Origin: Enterovibrio nigricans DSM 22720
Lineage (GTDB): Bacteria > Pseudomonadota > Gammaproteobacteria > Enterobacterales > Vibrionaceae
Length of the DNA: 47,892 bases
Assembly (NCBI RefSeq): GCF_900167155.1
Contig: NZ_FUXU01000033.1
Coordinates: 1-47,892 of the forward strand
Direction: 5' to 3'
Part shown: in pieces, positions 44,300 through 47,892 of the stretch
Numbering within the stretch: the stretch's first letter is position 1
Layout of the letters: the number at the start of each line of letters is the position of its first letter
The notes under the pieces: generated by a model
What the model was told of the DNA's origin: nothing
Database searches by the model: none
Seen by the model: only the letters and a program-made list of their open reading frames with translations
Position numbers and translations under genes: made by a program

Positions 44300-45286
44300 T
44301 TACCATTGAGGTGTCAGCGTCAGAGCTGGCTCTTCAAGTGCGGCTATTTGTTCTTTAAAAGCAAGAACCTGACCCTCCCAGTATTTTGCCTCAGCAAACC
44401 ATGGGAATGCACGAGGAAATGCGGGATCTTGCCAGCGCTTTGCCAACCACGCCATGTAGTGCACCATTCTGAGACCGCGAAGTGGCTCGATAAGTTGCAA
44501 CTGTTGGTGAGGAAACTCGTAAAATTCTGAATAGGCTTCTGCAATGGTATCCAGCTGTGCGATCTGGTCGGCACGGTCACCGTTTAGCAGCATCCAGATG
44601 TCTTGGATGGCTGGGCCATTTCTTGCGTCGTCCAAATCCACAAACATCGGACCGTCACGCCACAAAATATTACTTGGGTGGCAATCGCCATGAAGGCGAA
44701 TAGATTGCCAGTTCTCCTGCCAACGTGATGATAATTCGGCGATCAGTCGGTCGAGATCAGAAAAGAAGGCCGTCTCCAAATGGTGCGGAATGAAGCTGCT
44801 ATTTTCCAGTGCGTTACGAGGCTGAACCAGGAATTCATCCAGCCCAATCGTCGGGCGCTCTTTAAATGTTTTGCTTGCGCCTAATTTATGGATACGACCG
44901 AGGAAACGCCCGACCATTTCCAACTGATCCCAATTGTCCACTTCAAAGGTTCTGCCTCCGACACTTGGGAACACGGCAAAGCGGTAGCCATCATGCTCAA
45001 ACAGACTTTCACCGTTAATCTGAATTGGGGCGGCTACCGGGATGTCGGCTTGCTCCAAATCGAAGGCAAATTGATGCTCTTCGAGAATTTGGGCATTGCT
45101 CCAACGTAGCGGACGATAGAACTTGGTCACGAAACGACGACGTTCTTCATCCTGAAACTGGTAAACACGGTTTTCATAGCTGTTTAGGGGTAATAAACCC
45201 GATTCTGGGCGAATACCTACCGACTCCAATGCGTTGATCAGCGTGTCCGGTGTTAAGTGCTCAAAGGAAAACTGGGCGTCACTCAT
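44300..45286 (-). CDS. srkA: Stress response kinase A (YihE)
   Basis: Ser/Thr kinase of the APH/choline kinase fold, 328 aa. Known in E. coli as a Cpx-linked kinase that lowers stress-induced death. Catalytic loop LHGDCHPSNILW and metal-binding FVDLDDARNGPAI are clear, and the ATP lysine lies in FVTKFYRP. Upstream of dsbA in one transcript. Confidence 0.94.
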   Translation of the reverse strand: MSDAQFSFEHLTPDTLINALESVGIRPESGLLPLNSYENRVYQFQDEERRRFVTKFYRPLRWSNAQILEEHQFAFDLEQADIPVAAPIQINGESLFEHDGYRFAVFPSVGGRTFEVDNWDQLEMVGRFLGRIHKLGASKTFKERPTIGLDEFLVQPRNALENSSFIPHHLETAFFSDLDRLIAELSSRWQENWQSIRLHGDCHPSNILWRDGPMFVDLDDARNGPAIQDIWMLLNGDRADQIAQLDTIAEAYSEFYEFPHQQLQLIEPLRGLRMVHYMAWLAKRWQDPAFPRAFPWFAEAKYWEGQVLAFKEQIAALEEPALTLTPQW

Positions 45287-45360
45287 TATGCAAATTCATA
45301 GCGGAATGTTGGTAAGGATGGTAACAGAGAAATAGCGTCAGCGTGCTGTGGTGAAAAGAA

Positions 45361-45383
45361 AAAGGTGCCAATGGCACCTTTTT
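45361..45383 (-). terminator. Intrinsic terminator after ccoG
   Basis: On the minus strand AAAAAGGTGCC-ATT-GGCACCTTTTTC, 20 bp past the ccoG stop and before srkA. Confidence 0.8.
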
Positions 45384-45402
45384 AGATCGCGTAAATATAC
45401 CG

Positions 45403-46830
45403 TTATAGTTTGCTGATAAATCGGCTTTCCGTTTCCACCCTCTTCTTGTCGTCGCCAGAGTGACGTTCAAGTACAAAGGTGATATCTGCAATCGGTTTAT
45501 CGAGTTCAAAGGGGTCGACCCCCAAGCTGATGGGAAGAGTGAAAATCTCACCGGCACTTAAGGTCACTTCTCTTTTTCCATACCACTCAACGCCATTCAG
45601 GCCGGAGACCGATAAGGAATAGGTTTCTGGTTGCTGGGTCTTGTTCAGTATTTTAAGTGTATAGGTGTTTTCAACAAGGCCATCGCTGTTGGTTTTAAAG
45701 AGCTGCGTACGGTCTCTCATGACATCTAAACGCATTGGTTGTACTTGCGAAAACAGGAGGAAAAACAGCCCAAACATCGCGACCATCACGATGCCATACC
45801 CAATCAGCTTTGGCCGCACCACATCGACTTTGTGACCGTCGAGTTTGTGTTCTGTGGTGTAGCTGATAAGCCCCTTTTTGTAGTCCATTTTTGTCATGGT
45901 CTCATCACAGGCATCAATACAGGCACCACAGTTAATACATTCGTACTGCAATCCGTCACGAATATCGATGCCCGTTGGACAAACTTGAACACATAAGTTG
46001 CAGTCGATGCAATCACCCAGTCCGAGTTCTTTCGGGTCTTTCTTTCGTGAGCGCGGACCTCGTGTTTCACCACGCGCACTGTCATAGCCGACGATAAAGG
46101 TGTCCTTGTCAAACATGGCCGATTGAAAGCGTGCATAAGGACACATGTGAATACACATGATAGAGCGCATCCAGCCAGAATTTCCGTAAGTACAGACACT
46201 GAAAAAGAGCACCCAGAAAGCCACCCAGAAACTGGCGTTGAAGGTAAAGAAATCGATAAACAGTGATTTTACCGGGACGAAATACCCGACGAAGGTGAGC
46301 CCTGTCAGTAATGCGACGGCGAACCAACAAATATGCTTGGCGGCTTTGCGCAGCAGTAAATCTTTAGTTAATGGTAAGGAGTCTTGCTTTCTCCGCTTGT
46401 TGGCTGCGCCTTCGAATTTTTCTTCAAACCAGATGTAGATAAACGTCCAGACAGTTTGCGGACACAAGTAACCACACCAGACACGACCAAGAAACGTGGT
46501 GATAAAGAACAAGCCAAAGGCAGCGATCATCAGCAGTGTGGCGAGCAAGGTAAGATCTTGAGGCCAGAGTGTTGTACCGAAAAAGTTAAACTGCTGTTTG
46601 CCTATATCAATCAAGATAGCTTGTCTGTCGCCATAAGGGATCCAAGGCGTCAGTAGAAACAGCAGCATGAAGAACCAACCCATCTTCCGCCGCAATTGCT
46701 GGTAAACGCCGCTCATTGCTCGGACATAAATACGGTTACTGGGGTTAAATCTATCGCCGCTGCCTTTGTGCGTTTTTGGGTTGTATTCTTTTGGGGTAAC
46801 GTCTTTAACGTCGATTTTATCCTTGCTCAT
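45403..46830 (-). CDS. ccoG: Cytochrome c oxidase accessory protein CcoG (RdxA/FixG)
   Basis: Membrane ferredoxin-like protein for cbb3 oxidase assembly, thought to reduce copper for CcoA/CcoN maturation. 475 aa. About five membrane helices (four in the first half with GRVWCGYLCPQTVW, one near 345). Two 4Fe-4S motifs: CIDCNLCVQVCP and CINCGACIDACDE. C-terminal Ig-like periplasmic domain (about 370-475). No ccoNOPQ genes are in the window, so it stands apart from its usual partners. Two inverted repeats lie in its leader. Confidence 0.94.
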   Translation of the reverse strand: MSKDKIDVKDVTPKEYNPKTHKGSGDRFNPSNRIYVRAMSGVYQQLRRKMGWFFMLLFLLTPWIPYGDRQAILIDIGKQQFNFFGTTLWPQDLTLLATLLMIAAFGLFFITTFLGRVWCGYLCPQTVWTFIYIWFEEKFEGAANKRRKQDSLPLTKDLLLRKAAKHICWFAVALLTGLTFVGYFVPVKSLFIDFFTFNASFWVAFWVLFFSVCTYGNSGWMRSIMCIHMCPYARFQSAMFDKDTFIVGYDSARGETRGPRSRKKDPKELGLGDCIDCNLCVQVCPTGIDIRDGLQYECINCGACIDACDETMTKMDYKKGLISYTTEHKLDGHKVDVVRPKLIGYGIVMVAMFGLFFLLFSQVQPMRLDVMRDRTQLFKTNSDGLVENTYTLKILNKTQQPETYSLSVSGLNGVEWYGKREVTLSAGEIFTLPISLGVDPFELDKPIADITFVLERHSGDDKKRVETESRFISKL

Positions 46831-46852
46831 GACACCTGCATTCCTTGGGTCA

Positions 46853-46894
46853 AAAGGGTGATATACCCTTTATTCACAGAGGCATAGTCTGTGA
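46853..46894. repeat. Two adjacent inverted repeats upstream of ccoG
   Basis: AAAGGGT-GATAT-ACCCTTT (46853-46871) and TCACAGA-GGCATAG-TCTGTGA (46874-46894), each with a perfect 7-bp stem, 23-64 bp before the ccoG ATG. AT-rich TATATA sequence lies just upstream. They are possible operators or leader hairpins. The rest of the 250-bp gap to yihD shows nothing clear, and I find no full FNR box. Confidence 0.55.
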
Positions 46895-47023
46895 TTAATT
46901 TATATATTGTTTGTTAATAATAGTCGCCAGATTATACCGCAGTCATAGTATGGAATTCTGTGCGTGTCGTGGGAAAATAGTCGGGGTGTGGTGGGCGTAG
47001 CGAGTAACAGATAATTGTTTTGA

Positions 47024-47054
47024 AATAAAAAAGCGAAACCCAAAAGCTTCGCTT
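47024..47054 (-). terminator. Intrinsic terminator after yihD
   Basis: Minus strand AAGCGAA-(10)-TTCGCTT followed by TTTTATTT, 25 bp after the yihD stop. Confidence 0.75.
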
Positions 47055-47079
47055 AACTGTTCTGCTTAATCAGTGTGTT

Positions 47080-47346
47080 TTAGCTGATAATGCCACGTGC
47101 ACGTAGGATGGCAGTTTTGAAGTCATTCTCACAGTCTTTTGCCAGACCTGGGATCATGGCGTCTTTTTCACTGTTTCGCATTTTCAGGTGGTAGATCAGT
47201 ACGTCGTCTGTCAGATCTTCAAGCTTACCTTCGTAGCCAGCTTCACCAGCCAATTTGCTGAGCATTTCCATCAGGTTGAGATCGGGCTCTTTTTGCCACT
47301 CAGGGTGTAAAAGCTCTATCAGTTCATTAACGCGATGACATTTCAT
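47080..47346 (-). CDS. yihD: YihD family protein (DUF1040)
   Basis: 88 aa small cytoplasmic protein of unknown function, conserved in gammaproteobacteria. [19 protein letters not shown] and [22 protein letters not shown] match E. coli YihD closely. The ATG at 47346 is chosen because GGAG lies eight bases upstream. The TTG at 47358 would overlap that site. In E. coli yihD also neighbours srkA-dsbA; here ccoG intervenes. Confidence 0.93.
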   Translation of the reverse strand: MKCHRVNELIELLHPEWQKEPDLNLMEMLSKLAGEAGYEGKLEDLTDDVLIYHLKMRNSEKDAMIPGLAKDCENDFKTAILRARGIIS

Positions 47347-47431
47347 TGAAGACTCCAATTTTGGCCGATAGCCTTAGTTTTTATATGATTTATCCGCGTA
47401 CATTATCAGATTCTGTCATACGAGACCAAGC

Positions 47432-47605
47432 TTACGCCGCTTCACCTTCAGGTGGCGGAGTGTTTAGTGCTGCTGGACGAATCAGAGTCAAATCTGGCGT
47501 AGTATCTTGTACTGTTTTTGCTTTAAAACGAGGTGCAAAAGAGGTTGCACGCATACGAGCGGGTGTACGGGTAACGCGAATAGGACGAACAGTTATTGGG
47601 CGCAT
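47432..47605 (-). CDS. Small Arg/Pro-rich hypothetical protein
   Basis: 57-codon ORF, beginning MRPITVRPIRVTRTPARMR and ending TPPPEGEAA. It uses common codons (CGT, GCA, ACT, GAA), while the overlapping plus-strand frame uses many rare ones (CGA, GGA, ATA, AGA). A TATACT -10 lies on the same strand near 47723-47728. The ribosome binding site is weak. I do not recognise the family. It could still be chance. Together with its leader it fills most of the stretch between yihD and the IS. Confidence 0.4.
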   Translation of the reverse strand: MRPITVRPIRVTRTPARMRATSFAPRFKAKTVQDTTPDLTLIRPAALNTPPPEGEAA

Positions 47606-47774
47606 TTTGGGTTCTCATTCATTGCGCATCCATGACAGTTATCTAAAGCAGAGTGGCGTCAGGGGTTCCAATGGCGTCTAGCCTAGCTGCGTTTTCACTC
47701 TGGGAACATATAATTCGCGCGGAGTATAAACAAATTAAACTGATGAAAAAAGCACCAATCGAAAAATAAATTCA

Positions 47775-47797
47775 GGCGACTTATCGCCGCCCGTTTT
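47775..47797 (+). terminator. Terminator-like hairpin next to the right IS
   Basis: GGCGA-CTTA-TCGCC, then GCCCG and TTTTTT on the plus strand. The stem is short and the T-run is offset by five bases, so this is weak. It may have ended a gene displaced by the IS. Confidence 0.3.
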
Positions 47798-47810
47798 TTA
47801 TGCTTATGCG

Positions 47811-47892
47811 GGCTTTGTTGCTTAAATCGATGGAACTAAATCTAGAAGCTACGATCTGATCGGCTACACCCATCAATCGTCGTAGTCTCATG
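47811..47892 (+). mobile_element. Terminal fragment of the same IS5/IS903-type insertion sequence (right edge)
   Basis: Begins GGCTTTGTTGCTTAAATC at 47811 and is the exact reverse complement of 1-82. Flanking bases differ from those at the left edge, so these are two separate insertions of the same IS end, pointing outward. The element continues beyond the window. Confidence 0.8.

Noticed and set aside
47346-47681. 111-aa plus-strand ORF at the right end
   Set aside because: Uses many rare codons (CGA, GGA, ATA, AGA) and looks like the shadow of the minus-strand small ORF.

Overview
The window is chromosomal DNA of a gammaproteobacterium. The replication-origin gene set, the H+-type atp operon, the ilvGMEDA operon with its leader, and yifB, yihG, dsbA, srkA and yihD place it in the Vibrionaceae. 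No amino-acid ABC transporter genes lie between rpmH and dnaA, as I recall they do in V. cholerae, so a relative outside core Vibrio (Photobacterium, Grimontia or Enterovibrio type) seems more likely. That genus-level guess is inference. The two ends of the window are perfect inverted copies of the same 82 bp, which begin with an IS903/IS5-type terminal inverted repeat. The window therefore looks like one assembly contig bounded by two copies of one insertion sequence.

Layout. (1) 1-3576, minus strand: an IS end, then a two-gene Gabija-like defence operon. It holds a long OLD-family ATPase/TOPRIM nuclease and a UvrD-like helicase whose 3' end is cut off by the IS. (2) 3819-9824, minus: dnaA-dnaN-recF-gyrB, almost without gaps. 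(3) 9825-10355: the dnaA/rpmH divergent control region, rich in GATC. (4) 10356-15926, plus: rpmH-rnpA-yidD-yidC, mnmE, a membrane protein with a degenerate GGDEF domain, and mioC. (5) 15970-16235: oriC with DnaA boxes, three AT-rich 13-mers and many GATC sites. (6) 16347-27713, plus: mnmG-rsmG-parA-parB and atpIBEFHAGDC. (7) 27922-33023, plus: glmU, a tRNA cluster (Gln, Arg, a truncated Leu, Gln, Met, Leu, Leu), a DeoR-family regulator and glmS. (8) 33287-34274: two paralogous small XRE regulators. (9) 34311-40832, minus: ilvL-ilvG-ilvM-ilvE-ilvD-ilvA. (10) 41042-43624, plus: yifB/comM and yihG. (11) 43661-47605, minus: dsbA, srkA, ccoG, yihD and a small hypothetical gene, followed by the second IS end.

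Most of the window is conserved housekeeping DNA: replication start, tRNA modification, segregation, ATP synthesis, amino-sugar and branched-chain amino acid synthesis, periplasmic folding and oxidase assembly. The accessory parts are the IS-broken Gabija-like operon with its own promoter and nearby tandem repeats, the scarred tRNA cluster, the XRE pair, the degenerate GGDEF protein, an in-frame 9-bp repeat in yifB, and the small ORF beside the right IS. I see no CRISPR array, prophage or complete transposase gene. Start codons were moved from the longest ORF wherever a Shine-Dalgarno sequence or family alignment favoured an internal start (gajB-like, dnaA, parB, atpI, atpA, atpC, glmS, ilvD, ilvE, ilvM, yifB, yihD).
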